Part shown: positions 56,991 to 64,000 of the stretch, one piece after another
Layout of the letters: every line of letters begins with the position of its first letter
Numbering within the stretch: the stretch's first letter is position 1
Assembly: GCA_963771545.1 (NCBI GenBank)
Contig: CAVYTX010000005.1
Coordinates: forward strand, 186,001 to 250,000
Source: CAKZLS01 sp963771545
Lineage (GTDB): Bacteria; Pseudomonadota; Alphaproteobacteria; Rhodospirillales; Defluviicoccaceae
DNA length: 64,000 bases
Reading direction: 5' to 3'
The notes under the pieces: generated by a model
Database searches by the model: none
What the model was told of the DNA's origin: nothing
What the model saw: the letters and a program-made list of their open reading frames with translations, nothing else
Position numbers and translations under genes: made by a program

Positions 56991-57371
56991 ATGAAAGCCT
57001 GGGAACTAACCGAAGACTACGACCTTGAAATGCATGTGCTGGACGGACCGACCCGCCGACCCGGAACCGGTGCCCCCGTGCTGACACTTGGCCATGTCAA
57101 CAAGCTGAAGCGGATGAAGGCGGCGCGTCGAGCGGAACACAACGCCAAGCAGGCGCTGTGGCAGATGATGTACGGCCGGGAGGAGGTCAGGGAACGAGAC
57201 CTGGATCGTCAAGAAGCCGATCTTGAAGCGCGTCAACACGAACTACGCTTGCGTGAGATCGAGGCCGGAATTGACAAGGCCATTGCCGACGCGGAGGCCG
57301 AAGAGGAGTCAAAGCAACGCCTTCACACGATGGCGACGCGGGAGATCAACAAACGCAAGAAGAAATCATGA
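56991..57371 (+). CDS. Coiled-coil protein of unknown function
   Basis: The 126-residue protein starts MKAWELTEDYDLEMHVLDGP, has a segment GTGAPVLTLGHVNKLKRMKAARR, and then a long highly charged helix (EEVRERDLDRQEADLEARQHEL…) ending in KKKS. It is similar in style to small phage or mobile-element accessory proteins. The ATG at 56991 is preferred to 56901, whose extra codons look like intergenic sequence. No family recognised. Confidence 0.5.
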   Translation: MKAWELTEDYDLEMHVLDGPTRRPGTGAPVLTLGHVNKLKRMKAARRAEHNAKQALWQMMYGREEVRERDLDRQEADLEARQHELRLREIEAGIDKAIADAEAEEESKQRLHTMATREINKRKKKS

Positions 57372-57561
57372 GCAACGTCATTTTTACATCACCCATTTCA
57401 TAATAAAAAAAGCATAAAATCAATAAAAGCAAAATAATAATATAAACATATACTTAGCATATCAAATTATTAGATAATAATATCTGCGTGTATGTTGGTG
57501 AAAACCATAGTATAAGATAGAACTGAAGCCTACAAGAAGTTGGCCGTGGCGACGACAATTG
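57372..57561. other. Very AT-rich intergenic stretch
   Basis: 190 bases dominated by A and T (poly-A and TATA runs), in sharp contrast to the surrounding DNA. It lies between the coiled-coil gene and the 3' end of the Rep-like gene. No gene; foreign origin or an unwinding region is possible. Confidence 0.4.
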
Positions 57562-57832
57562 TCATGTTCCCATCTGAACTCTTATCCCACGAATCCCAAT
57601 CCGATCATCATCGACAATCATAGCCGACAGGATGGCGTCTTCGTATCGGCTCAACCCAGTTGAAGGCTGACCACAATTGTTTTTTGGGACGTGATAGTGG
57701 AACGGAGTCTTGAGGGGATACCGTGCCATGGTCTGGAGCGATTGTTGAATCGTTCGGTTCTTATAGAGCCGCTGGACATAGGCACCGCGTCGCACCGGGT
57801 TCTTGGGACGATTGTGTCCCCAGCGTTTATGG
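57562..57832 (-). pseudogene. Rep-like protein, C-terminal part beyond the IS21 element
   Basis: Joined through the TTTATGG target, the frame continues CHKRWGHNRPKNPVRRGAYV and YVQRLYKNRTIQQSL to a stop at 57562, adding 87 residues for a total of 316. The segment YVQRLYKN supplies a tyrosine with lysine nearby as in HUH motif 3. The tail (GIRGIRVQMGT) is hydrophilic. Confidence 0.55.
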
Positions 57833-57960
57833 TGCGCATTCCGACGAAAGCGGCCACCGATTCCGACGGAAAGCGGCCACCTGTTCCGATCCAAAACGGC
57901 CACTTTGGCCGAGGGTCGAATATAGCGTCGTGATCGTCGCCGTTGGGTGATCCCTTGATG

Positions 57961-58734
57961 TCATTTTCGTTGTGGGTGGTCAACGTCGTTGGCGTTGATA
58001 TTTTCTGAAATGGTCTTTCGCATTGAAGGCCCGTCGAGATCGATCCTGTGGGCGTTGTGGACGATGCGGTCGAGGATGGCGTCGGCGAAAGTGGGTTCGC
58101 CGATGACGTCGTGCCATTTGGTGACAGGCAGTTGGCTGGTGATCAGGATCGAGGCGTTTTGGTATCGGTCCTCGACGATTTCCATGAGGTCGCGTCGCTG
58201 ATCGGGGTTGAGCCGTTCGGGTCCCCAATCGTCGAGGATGAGGAGGTTGGCCTTGGTCAGCGCCCGGAACAGGCGGGGGTATCGGCCGTCGGCGCGCCCG
58301 ATTTCGAGTTCGGCGAACATCCTGGGGACGCGCTTGTAGAGGACGGAGAAGTCGTCGCGGCAGGCCTTCTGGCCGAGCGCGCAGGCGAGCCATGATTTGC
58401 CGACGCCGCAGGGGCCGGTGAGGATCAGGTTTTGTTTGCGGGCGATCCATTGGCCTCTGGCGAGTTGCTGGAACAGGGCTTTGTGGAGGCGCCGGGGGGC
58501 CCGGTAGTCGATGTCCTCGATGCTGGCGTCGGGGTGGCGCAGACGGGCGTTGCGGAGCCTGTATGTCAGACGGCGGTCGTCGCGTTCGGCCTCTTCGCGG
58601 TCGAGCAGCAGGGCCAGCCACTGGGCATGGTCCAGTTCGCCGGCCTGGGCGTTGTCGCCGAGTTCGGCGAAGGCGCGGGCCATGCCGTGCAGCTTGAGAT
58701 GCCTGAGCTGGTCGAGGGTGGGATGTTGCAGCAT
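57961..58734 (-). CDS. istB: IS21-family helper ATPase IstB
   Basis: The 257-residue AAA+ protein, DnaC-like, has NLILTGPCGVGKSWLACALG (Walker A) and NLLILDDWGPERLNPDQRRDLMEIVEDRY (Walker B and following) and ILITSQLPVTKWHDVIGEPTFADAILDRI. It assists IstA in transposition and target choice. It lies 9 bases after istA. Intact. Confidence 0.92.
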   Translation of the reverse strand: MLQHPTLDQLRHLKLHGMARAFAELGDNAQAGELDHAQWLALLLDREEAERDDRRLTYRLRNARLRHPDASIEDIDYRAPRRLHKALFQQLARGQWIARKQNLILTGPCGVGKSWLACALGQKACRDDFSVLYKRVPRMFAELEIGRADGRYPRLFRALTKANLLILDDWGPERLNPDQRRDLMEIVEDRYQNASILITSQLPVTKWHDVIGEPTFADAILDRIVHNAHRIDLDGPSMRKTISENINANDVDHPQRK

Positions 58735-58743
58735 GATGTCTCC

Positions 58744-60279
58744 TCAGTGGAAGTATTGCGGGCCGCGGATGTTGGGATGATCGATCGCCGGTCCGTCCGT
58801 GGCCTGTCGCGGTGTGCGGCGATCGAGATTGTTCTTGAGGATGGAGGCGACCGAGGAATACGACCTTGCGCCGATCTCCAGGGCTCTCTCGCAGGCCGCT
58901 TCCAAACGTTCCGATCCATGGGTCTTGGCCAGGCGGAGGATACCGATACAGGAGCGGAAGCCCTGTTCGGGATGGGGTTTGGCGCGCAGGATGACGTCGA
59001 TCAGGGTCTCGGTATTGGGTCCGTTGGCGGCGGCCTGGCTTCGGATGCGGTCCGGGGTCCAATTGGCGTAGCGGCGATGTGAGGACGGCATATGTTCGGC
59101 GACGGTGGTGTGCCGCCGGTTGCCGGAACCGCGCATGTGGGCGGCGACGCGTTTGCCTTTGTGAAAGACTTCGACGGAGCGTTCGGTGATCCGCGCCCAG
59201 AGCTTTTGTTTGGCCAGGCGATGGGGCACCGAATAGTAATGCTTGGCGACCTCGACATGATAATCGAGGCCGGCGCGGCGCTGCTTCCATTCGGCATACT
59301 CGTAGGCTTGGGCAGGCAGCGGCTTGAGCGCCGGCCGGTCGAGTTGCTCGAACAATTGCCGGCGCGATGCGCCGAGATGACGCGTGACGCGCCCGTTGAG
59401 AGCGACGAGAAGCTCGGCGATCGCCTGATTGAGTTCGGCGAGACTGAAGAAACGGCGATGGCGCAGGCGGGCCAGAACGCGGCGCTCGACGATCTGAACG
59501 CCGACTTCGACTTTCGCCTTGTCCCGCGGTCTGCGCGGCCGCGCCGGCACGATGGCGGTGTCGTAATGGGCCGCCATGCTGGCATAGGTGCGGTTGATCT
59601 CGGGATCGTACAGGCAGGCCTTGACGACGCCGGACTTGAGATTGTCCGGCACGACCTGCCGGGGCGCGCCGCCGAAATAGGCGAAGGCGCGGATATGCGA
59701 ACCGATCCAGTCGGGCAAAGCCTGCGTCCAGGTCGCCTCCGCGTAGGTATAGCTGGAAGCGCCCAGGGTGGCGACGAACACCTGGGCCGTGCGGATCTCG
59801 CCGGTAAGGCCGTCGATCACCTCCATCGTGGCGCCGGCGTAATCGACGAACAGCTTCTCGCCGACGACATGGGCTTGACGCATGGTCGGGTTGAGCCGGC
59901 CGCGCCAATCCCGGTAGAGATCGCAAAACCGGCTGTAGCCGTAACCCCCGGGATGAACCGAGCGGTATTCCTCCCACAACAGCGACAGAGTGACGCCGGG
60001 CCGCTTGAGTTCGCGATGCAGGACTGGCCAATCGGGAGGCGGCCGGCGATCGGGAGAAACCGCTGGCGGCGGCGGAAACAGCAGCCGTTCCAGGTCTTCG
60101 TCCGAAAGCCCCTCGGGCAGCGGCCAACCCAGGCCGGCGCGGCGTGCCCGGCGAAGATAATCGCCGACCGCCGTGCGGCCGATGTTCAAGCTGACGGCAA
60201 TCCGCCGCTTCGACAATCCGCCGGCGTGCAGCCGTAGAACGTCGTATATTTTGCGCATGGGCAATCTCTCCCGGGGCAT
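58744..60279 (-). CDS. istA: IS21-family transposase IstA
   Basis: The 511-residue transposase has an N-terminal HTH (GLSKRRIAVSLNIGRTAVGDYLRRARRAGL) and an integrase core with LFVDYAGATMEVIDG (first Asp), QVVPDNLKSGVVKA (second Asp), and a later Glu in RDKAKVEVGVQIVERRVLARLRHR. ATG 60279 follows a GGAGCGAGG site; a start at 60258 is also possible. Intact, so this IS may be active. Confidence 0.92.
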   Translation of the reverse strand: MPRERLPMRKIYDVLRLHAGGLSKRRIAVSLNIGRTAVGDYLRRARRAGLGWPLPEGLSDEDLERLLFPPPPAVSPDRRPPPDWPVLHRELKRPGVTLSLLWEEYRSVHPGGYGYSRFCDLYRDWRGRLNPTMRQAHVVGEKLFVDYAGATMEVIDGLTGEIRTAQVFVATLGASSYTYAEATWTQALPDWIGSHIRAFAYFGGAPRQVVPDNLKSGVVKACLYDPEINRTYASMAAHYDTAIVPARPRRPRDKAKVEVGVQIVERRVLARLRHRRFFSLAELNQAIAELLVALNGRVTRHLGASRRQLFEQLDRPALKPLPAQAYEYAEWKQRRAGLDYHVEVAKHYYSVPHRLAKQKLWARITERSVEVFHKGKRVAAHMRGSGNRRHTTVAEHMPSSHRRYANWTPDRIRSQAAANGPNTETLIDVILRAKPHPEQGFRSCIGILRLAKTHGSERLEAACERALEIGARSYSSVASILKNNLDRRTPRQATDGPAIDHPNIRGPQYFH

Positions 60280-60428
60280 CCTCGCTCCTCTCGAAAAGGC
60301 GCGAAGGTAGCCCCTGTCAGGATCACCCAACGAGGTCGACCACATCCCCAATCCGACTGGCCGCTTTGCGTCGAAATCAGTGGCCGGATTAAATCGGAAT
60401 CAGTGGCCGCTTTGCGTCGGAATGCGCA

Positions 60429-61115
60429 TTTATGGCACCATGAGCGGAAATCCTTGTCGTCCGTGCCGTTGAGATCGACGACAAAGTGCCCATGATAGAG
60501 GATCAGATGATCCGCCCACTGCTGCATGCCTGGGGCCGTAAGAAACCGGTATACACCCGGAGCGGTGTCGCGATGAGCACCCATGACCAGAAGGGCATCG
60601 ATGGCGCTTGAGTCCTTGCGCCGAGCCTTCGTCGGGCCGTCGATGGGTTCCATTTCAAACGCGCCAACAATTCTGATCGACGGAAAGTGGCGCTTCAACG
60701 CTTGGAGTTCCTTGCGCGCGAAAGCCCGCGCCGCGTCCACCCGCGCGGGTGACAAGGTTGGATAGGGCTTGCTATGGAGATCGAAGTGGAAGGCATCGAA
60801 CAACACCGTTAGCTGGCGGATGTTATCCCGTTGATCAGCTTCGGTAGGATGGTTGTCGAATAATTGTTGCACAAGATCAGTCTGCGAATCGACATACCGG
60901 TTGAAGCACTTCGTGCAGTAGCGCGACCCGCACCGCTTGCGGTCGATTCCACAATCACGAATGCGTTCCCAAACATCGCGTCCCCCATGCGCGCAAAGCG
61001 CCTGTTCCATCCAGGCGCGCTTCTGCCGGACGGTCGCCGTCTGGCGCTTGACCTTCGCTGCCGTAGCCTTGGCGACAATGGCTTGGCGACAATTAGTCAG
61101 CGCGGGGCTTGCCAT
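60429..61115 (-). pseudogene. Rep-like protein, N-terminal part (residues 1-229)
   Basis: The ATG at 61115 opens 229 codons with a zinc-type CGIDRKRCGSRYCTKC near residues 55-70, then alpha/beta sequence, and YHGHFVVDL (HGH at 218-220). The cysteine cluster followed by an HUH-like HGH, and a Tyr/Lys-containing YVQRLYKN in the second half, recall rolling-circle replication initiators or HUH relaxases. The identification is tentative. The gene is split by an IS21 element after ...SWCHK; the remainder is at 57562-57832. It overlaps the upstream small gene by 23 bases. Confidence 0.55.
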
Positions 61116-61275
61116 GGTCGGTTCCCGTGAGGTTGGCAATTGTTGCGTGGTAATCTTGAAGCATTCGAGCTTCGAGCGCGGCCCGCTGTGCAGGCGTAAG
61201 CCAGCGCAACATAAAGGCGCGGTCGGGGTGGAAGAGGTTCCGCCAGTTGCGGAGAAACAAATCGTCATCGGTCAT
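61093..61275 (-). CDS. Small protein upstream of the Rep-like gene
   Basis: The 60-residue product (MTDDDLFLRNWRNLFHPDRAF…) is acidic at the start, then basic-helical (LRWLTPAQRAALEARMLQDYHATIANL). A GGAG site precedes ATG 61275, and the 3' end overlaps the Rep-like gene by 23 bases, so the two form an operon. It might be a regulator or accessory replication factor; no family is recognised. Confidence 0.5.
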   Translation of the reverse strand: MTDDDLFLRNWRNLFHPDRAFMLRWLTPAQRAALEARMLQDYHATIANLTGTDHGKPRAD

Positions 61276-61312
61276 AGCCAGGACTCCCATCTCAATGAAA
61301 ACACACGGCTAT

Positions 61313-61330
61313 TTAGCAATCGTTAGCAAT
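61313..61330. repeat. Tandem TTAGCAAT repeats upstream of the Rep-like operon
   Basis: TTAGCAAT at 61313-61320 and again at 61323-61330, 10 bp apart, 38-55 bases upstream of the 61275 start. Two phased copies next to a Rep-like operon could be iterons or operator half-sites. Confidence 0.35.
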
Positions 61331-61357
61331 GACGAAATATTAGAAAACACTTATAAA

Positions 61358-61437
61358 TAGACATACAACAGGTGAGCCAACCTGCATCAATCGTAAAACA
61401 CAATAGGGACAAGGGGTTAGCCACCTTGTCCCTTTTT
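61358..61437 (+). ncRNA. Candidate small RNA divergent from the Rep-like operon
   Basis: ATGACG (61329-61334) and TATAAA (61352-61357) form a promoter with a 17-base spacer. Downstream are a small hairpin CAGGT … ACCTG (61369-61384) and then a terminator hairpin AGGGACAAGG / CCTTGTCCCT (61405-61414, 61424-61433) ending in TTTTT. No open frame lies between. The arrangement gives an RNA of about 75 bases next to a replication-like gene. It is a prediction from layout only. Confidence 0.4.
61405..61437 (+). terminator. Rho-independent terminator
   Basis: A perfect 10-bp stem with a 9-base loop followed by a T-run at 61433-61437. It works for plus-strand transcripts although no plus-strand gene lies upstream, which is the main support for the small RNA. 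Confidence 0.8.
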
Positions 61438-61887
61438 CACACCCCACGTGAAGAGGAAGCCGTTGACCTGTACTGCATGTGATCTTCGGTTAGACCGCAT
61501 TGACCAGAATGCCTTCTGATGTGTATCACTGATGTGTCACAGTGCGGGAAAACCAGGAAGGCTGCTAACTGGTTGATTTAGAAAGATAAGGCGACACAAG
61601 GACTTCGCCCGATGTGGGCATCCCTTCCCGTTGGGGTCACCATTCGGTTATCTGGAGTCGTCTTGAAAACGCTTATCAGCACCGGAGGGCAGCACCATGG
61701 TCGAACCTTCGTGCCGTCGAATTCAGATCACTGTCCATTGAAGCAGCGATGAACCCTGATCCTATCGGGTGAAAGGCTTCAGTGTTGCGTCTGGGCTTGT
61801 GGGAGAGCTACAATAGGGTGTCCATACCGACGCCGAAGGTGGTGTATAAGCCATTGAAAAAGGGCATTTTTTTCTGGGAACAGCGCC
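61438..61887. other. Gene-free stretch before the right island end
   Basis: 450 bases without a supported gene. No repeat or hairpin of note apart from the att-like sequence that ends it. Confidence 0.4.
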
Positions 61888-61906
61888 TCCCCTAGGGGAC
61901 GCCAAT
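61888..61906 (+). repeat. Putative attR, copy of the tRNA-Glu 3' end
   Basis: TCCCCTAGGGGACGCCAAT matches the tRNA-Glu 3' end plus three bases (47589-47607) at 18 of 19 positions. The ten-base core CCCCTAGGGG is palindromic and could recur by chance, but the further match across GACxCCAAT makes a true repeat more likely. Confidence 0.5.
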
Positions 61907-62290
61907 CGGTTCAAACGTTTTGAGATCAGCCCGTAAGATCTGTCCGTATTTTAGCCAGAAAGCGCGGGCGAACAGGGCACAACAAACGCGAATTTTCGCG
62001 TTTCGCCCCCCTCCGAATGAAAACAGACCCCGGGCGCCCTGCTGGTACCATGAACACCTGCACCTGTCTTGCGAGCAAAATGTAACGCGAACGACCGCCG
62101 GCCAAGGCTCGCTCCCATTTTGATGGCGACCACGTGACGTAAGGGGAGGAAATCAAGAAACCAATATCAATCGAGTCTGATCCCTTTGTTCCCTATAAAA
62201 TTATCAAATACAAACTATAATGTTATCATTGAGTTGAGTACCAATCCCCGTTCGTTTCCTTAATAATTCGTACGCATAAGGAGTGCCAAT
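61907..62290. other. Gene-free stretch upstream of the AAA ATPase remnant
   Basis: No gene is supported. The part near 62000-62090 resembles 47760-47840 (see the note there). The end, 62200-62280, is AT-rich and should hold the ATPase promoter; the ribosome site AAGGAG lies at about 62278. Confidence 0.35.
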
Positions 62291-62946
62291 TTGGATCATC
62301 GCGAAATAAATACAATTCGAACACAATTTCAAGCTGGACTTTGGGCGCAGTTCTTGCAGATGATAACAATAGACGGACTGCGAGGGTGGACAGGCCAAGC
62401 AGTTGAGTTCAATTTTCCGGTCGTTTGTATAGTTGGGGAGAACGGAAGCGGAAAGAGCACGCTTCTTAAGGTGGGTGCCTGCGTATATGACAACAAGGAC
62501 AAAGAAAAACGATTTTACCCGTCTACATTTTTTGTTGAAACGGTTTCAAACGCGGCCCTAACGTAGATACTTTTCGAATTACCAAGCCGACACAACGTTG
62601 GCGCGTACCTGATAAATCGCCGAAACGGGAAGTCTTCATTCTGGACATCGCGCGAACCCTGCCATTGGAGGCATCGGTAGGCTACGCGAAGATTGCGCGT
62701 TCTGCCGCATCTGAAATTGAGAGCGCGGAAATCTCTGATGAGTTTCGCGGGCGTCTTTCGCATGTTCTAGGAAGGAATTACACAAAGGCGCGTTTCGCGA
62801 CGTCAGATGTAGATAAGAAGCGGCAAGTCGGGTTGCTCGAGCGCGAGTGGGGCGAGCTATCTCAATTCCATCAAGGCGCAGGCGAGGATGCCACACTGGA
62901 TTTGTTTCGTACACTACAAGGACTTCCTGAGAACTCACTGCTATTA
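62291..62946 (+). pseudogene. AAA-family ATPase, frameshifted and cut by IS5
   Basis: A TTG start after AAGGAG gives MITIDGLRGWTGQAVEF near residues 24-40 and the Walker A VGENGSGKST at 48-57, the N-terminus of an SMC/OLD-like AAA_23 ATPase. The frame stops at 62566. A different frame resumes as NVDTFRITKPTQRWRVP and continues through SEFRGRLSHVLGRNY-like sequence to LLLEA, where the IS5 element begins. The frame change needs one missing base, opposite in sense to the other frameshifts here. The rest of the gene is not in the window. Such ATPases often belong to phage-defence systems; that is not demonstrable here. Confidence 0.6.
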
Positions 62947-63863
62947 GAAGCCGTCTTGAAACTCAATTTTTGGCTGGATTGGCGGGTTCAGATGTGATTC
63001 CAAACGGTTGTCAAAGCTAGTTTGGAGGGGCACATGTGGACACCGACCACCCGGCGGCAACATAGCCGCGATCATCTGCGTTATGGAAGCGATCTGAGCG
63101 ATGCGGAGTGGGAGATCATCGCGCCGTTCATGCCGCCGCCGGCGCGGACCGGCCGGCCCCGCGAATGGCCGATGCGCGAGATCATGAACGCCATCTTCTA
63201 CGTCCTGCGGGCCGGCTGCGCCTGGCGCATGCTGCCCAAGGACTTCCCGCCGATGACGACGGTCTACGGTTGGTTCCTGCGCTTCCGCCGCGAGGGCCTG
63301 TTCGAGACCATCAACCACCATCTCGTCGCGCTCGACCGCGAGCGGGTCGGGCGGGAGGCCAGTCCGTCGGCGGCGGTGATCGACAGCCAGAGCGTCAAGA
63401 CCGTCGAAGCCGGCGGCCCCAGGGGCTACGACGGGGCCAAGAAGATCAAGGGCCGCAAGCGCCACGCCATGGTCGATACCGATGGGCGGGCGCTGGTGAT
63501 TCAAGCCCACCCGGCCGACATTCAGGATCGCGACGGCGCGATCCCGCTGCTCAAGGCGTCGCGGCGATCGTTCCCCTTCGTCGAACTCGCCTTCGCCGAC
63601 AGCGCCTATGGCGCCCAGCGGGTCAAGGACGCCACCTGCATTGCCATCGAGGTGGTCAAGAAGATCGCTGACCAGGTCGGCTTCCAGGTCCTGCCAAGGC
63701 GATGAGTGGTCGAGCGCTTCTTCGCCTGGATCAACCGTAACCGAAGGCTCGCCAAAGACTTCGAAGCCACCATCGCCTCCGCCCAAACCTTCCTCTACGC
63801 CGCTTCCGTCATGATGCTCACCCGACGCTTGGCACGCTCAACATGAGTTTCAAAGTCGGACTC
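62947..63863 (+). mobile_element. IS5-family insertion sequence
   Basis: About 0.92 kb with imperfect ends: GAAGCCGTCTTGAAACTCA at 62947-62965 and, on the other strand, GAGTCCGACTTTGAAACTCA at 63863-63844. The 3' flank to 64000 shows no recognisable gene. No clean target duplication was found, so one border may be altered. Confidence 0.75.
63022..63846 (+). pseudogene. IS5-family transposase with premature TGA
   Basis: The start MWTPTTRRQHSRDHLRYGSD leads to SDLSDAEWEIIAPFMPPPARTGRPREW, AVIDSQSVKT (first Asp) and ELAFADSAYGAQRV (second Asp). TGA at 63703-63705 replaces the usual TGG codon (RRWVVERFFAWINRNRRL), and translation would otherwise continue in frame to TGA 63846 with the catalytic Glu and YREK-like region. 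The copy is inactive unless the stop is an error. Confidence 0.8.
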
Positions 63864-64000
63864 TAAGGGCGGTCGTTCCCTAGTCGCACCCGGCATGTCC
63901 GCAAACGGCTGAAGGCCTGAACTCCGGAACGCGCGTGCTTCGTATCCCATAAAATCTCGGGATCAAACGGTCGGAGTCGACTGAACAGGCGAGGAACAAA
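63864..64000. other. Sequence after the IS5 element
   Basis: 137 bases with no supported gene; the end of the interrupted ATPase is not recognisable here. Confidence 0.3.

Larger units (their letters stand above)
57833..60428 (-). mobile_element. IS21-family insertion sequence inside a Rep-like gene
   Basis: A 2.6-kb element with ends TGCGCATTCCGACG (57833-57846) and its exact reverse complement (60415-60428). It has further internal repeats of the GCGGCCAC/GATTCCGA type, as is usual in IS21 ends. The 7-bp target duplication TTTATGG is at 57826-57832 and 60429-60435. Removal with one copy restores the interrupted gene in frame. Confidence 0.9.

Noticed and set aside
57980..60127. 715-codon Arg/Pro-rich minus-strand frame across the IS21 element
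   Set aside because: It is a shifted frame of istA and istB with low-complexity composition and no family features.
63703..63705. TGA read as tryptophan (alternative code)
   Set aside because: Many intact genes in the window end in TGA, and the standard code fits all core genes.

Overview
The window is chromosomal DNA of an alphaproteobacterium, probably a Rhodospirillales-type organism. The signs are the atpHAGDC cluster, an mdh-sucCD-sucAB-lpd operon, sdhCDAB, hisZ beside purA, an rluD/rpoH pair and high-GC coding. I infer this from gene content and synteny only; no database search was possible.

Layout. (1) 1-7055 is an AT-richer remnant of a T7-like podovirus prophage. It carries tail tubular proteins A and B, an internal-virion-like protein, then a lysis/packaging block (one-TM holin-like protein, possible small terminase, lipoprotein, overlapping small secreted protein, 19-codon leader, large terminase). 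(2) 7125-8981 holds an IS1380-family element and a related 121-bp MITE joined at a shared CTAG; the MITE supplies the atpC stop codon. (3) 8978-30946 is core metabolism: ATP synthase, priA, DUF484-xerC, an MFS transporter, and the TCA operon with zapE upstream. (4) 31010-47605 holds sdhCDAB, rpmG, a Crp/Fnr regulator, an orphan small terminase, purU, ggt, hisZ, purA, rpoH, rluD, a JAMM protease, a GalT/HIT-like enzyme and tRNA-Glu(CTC). (5) From 47606 to the end lies an accessory region. An 18/19-bp copy of the tRNA-Glu 3' end at 61888 suggests a ~14-kb island. Nearly every gene there is broken: truncated SNF2 helicase, recombinase fragment, IS66 remnant, methyltransferase split by an IS1182 element, Rep-like gene split by an IS21 element, and an AAA ATPase cut by an IS5 element.

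The most unusual object is at 47973-50009: a ~2-kb element with 37-bp terminal inverted repeats (34/37) directly flanked by an 8-bp duplication (GGTAGTTC). It has no transposase. Its cargo is two integron gene cassettes in tandem, each with an attC site obeying the cassette core-site rule. It looks like a non-autonomous transposon that has mobilised an integron array lacking its integrase. A second unexplained structure is a cluster of GTATAC-like hexamers spaced exactly 10 bp apart (35978-36175).

Caution on sequence quality: four genes (ttpB-like, sucA, probably rluD, and a cassette gene) are each repaired by removing one base from a run of identical bases. Because sucA is central, base-calling errors must be excluded before these are treated as real pseudogenes.

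How the core genes work together: mdh, sucCD, sucAB and lpd (one minus-strand run) together with sdhCDAB cover the TCA cycle from 2-oxoglutarate to oxaloacetate. Succinate dehydrogenase feeds electrons to the respiratory chain, and the resulting proton gradient drives the ATP synthase encoded by atpHAGDC and F0 genes elsewhere.
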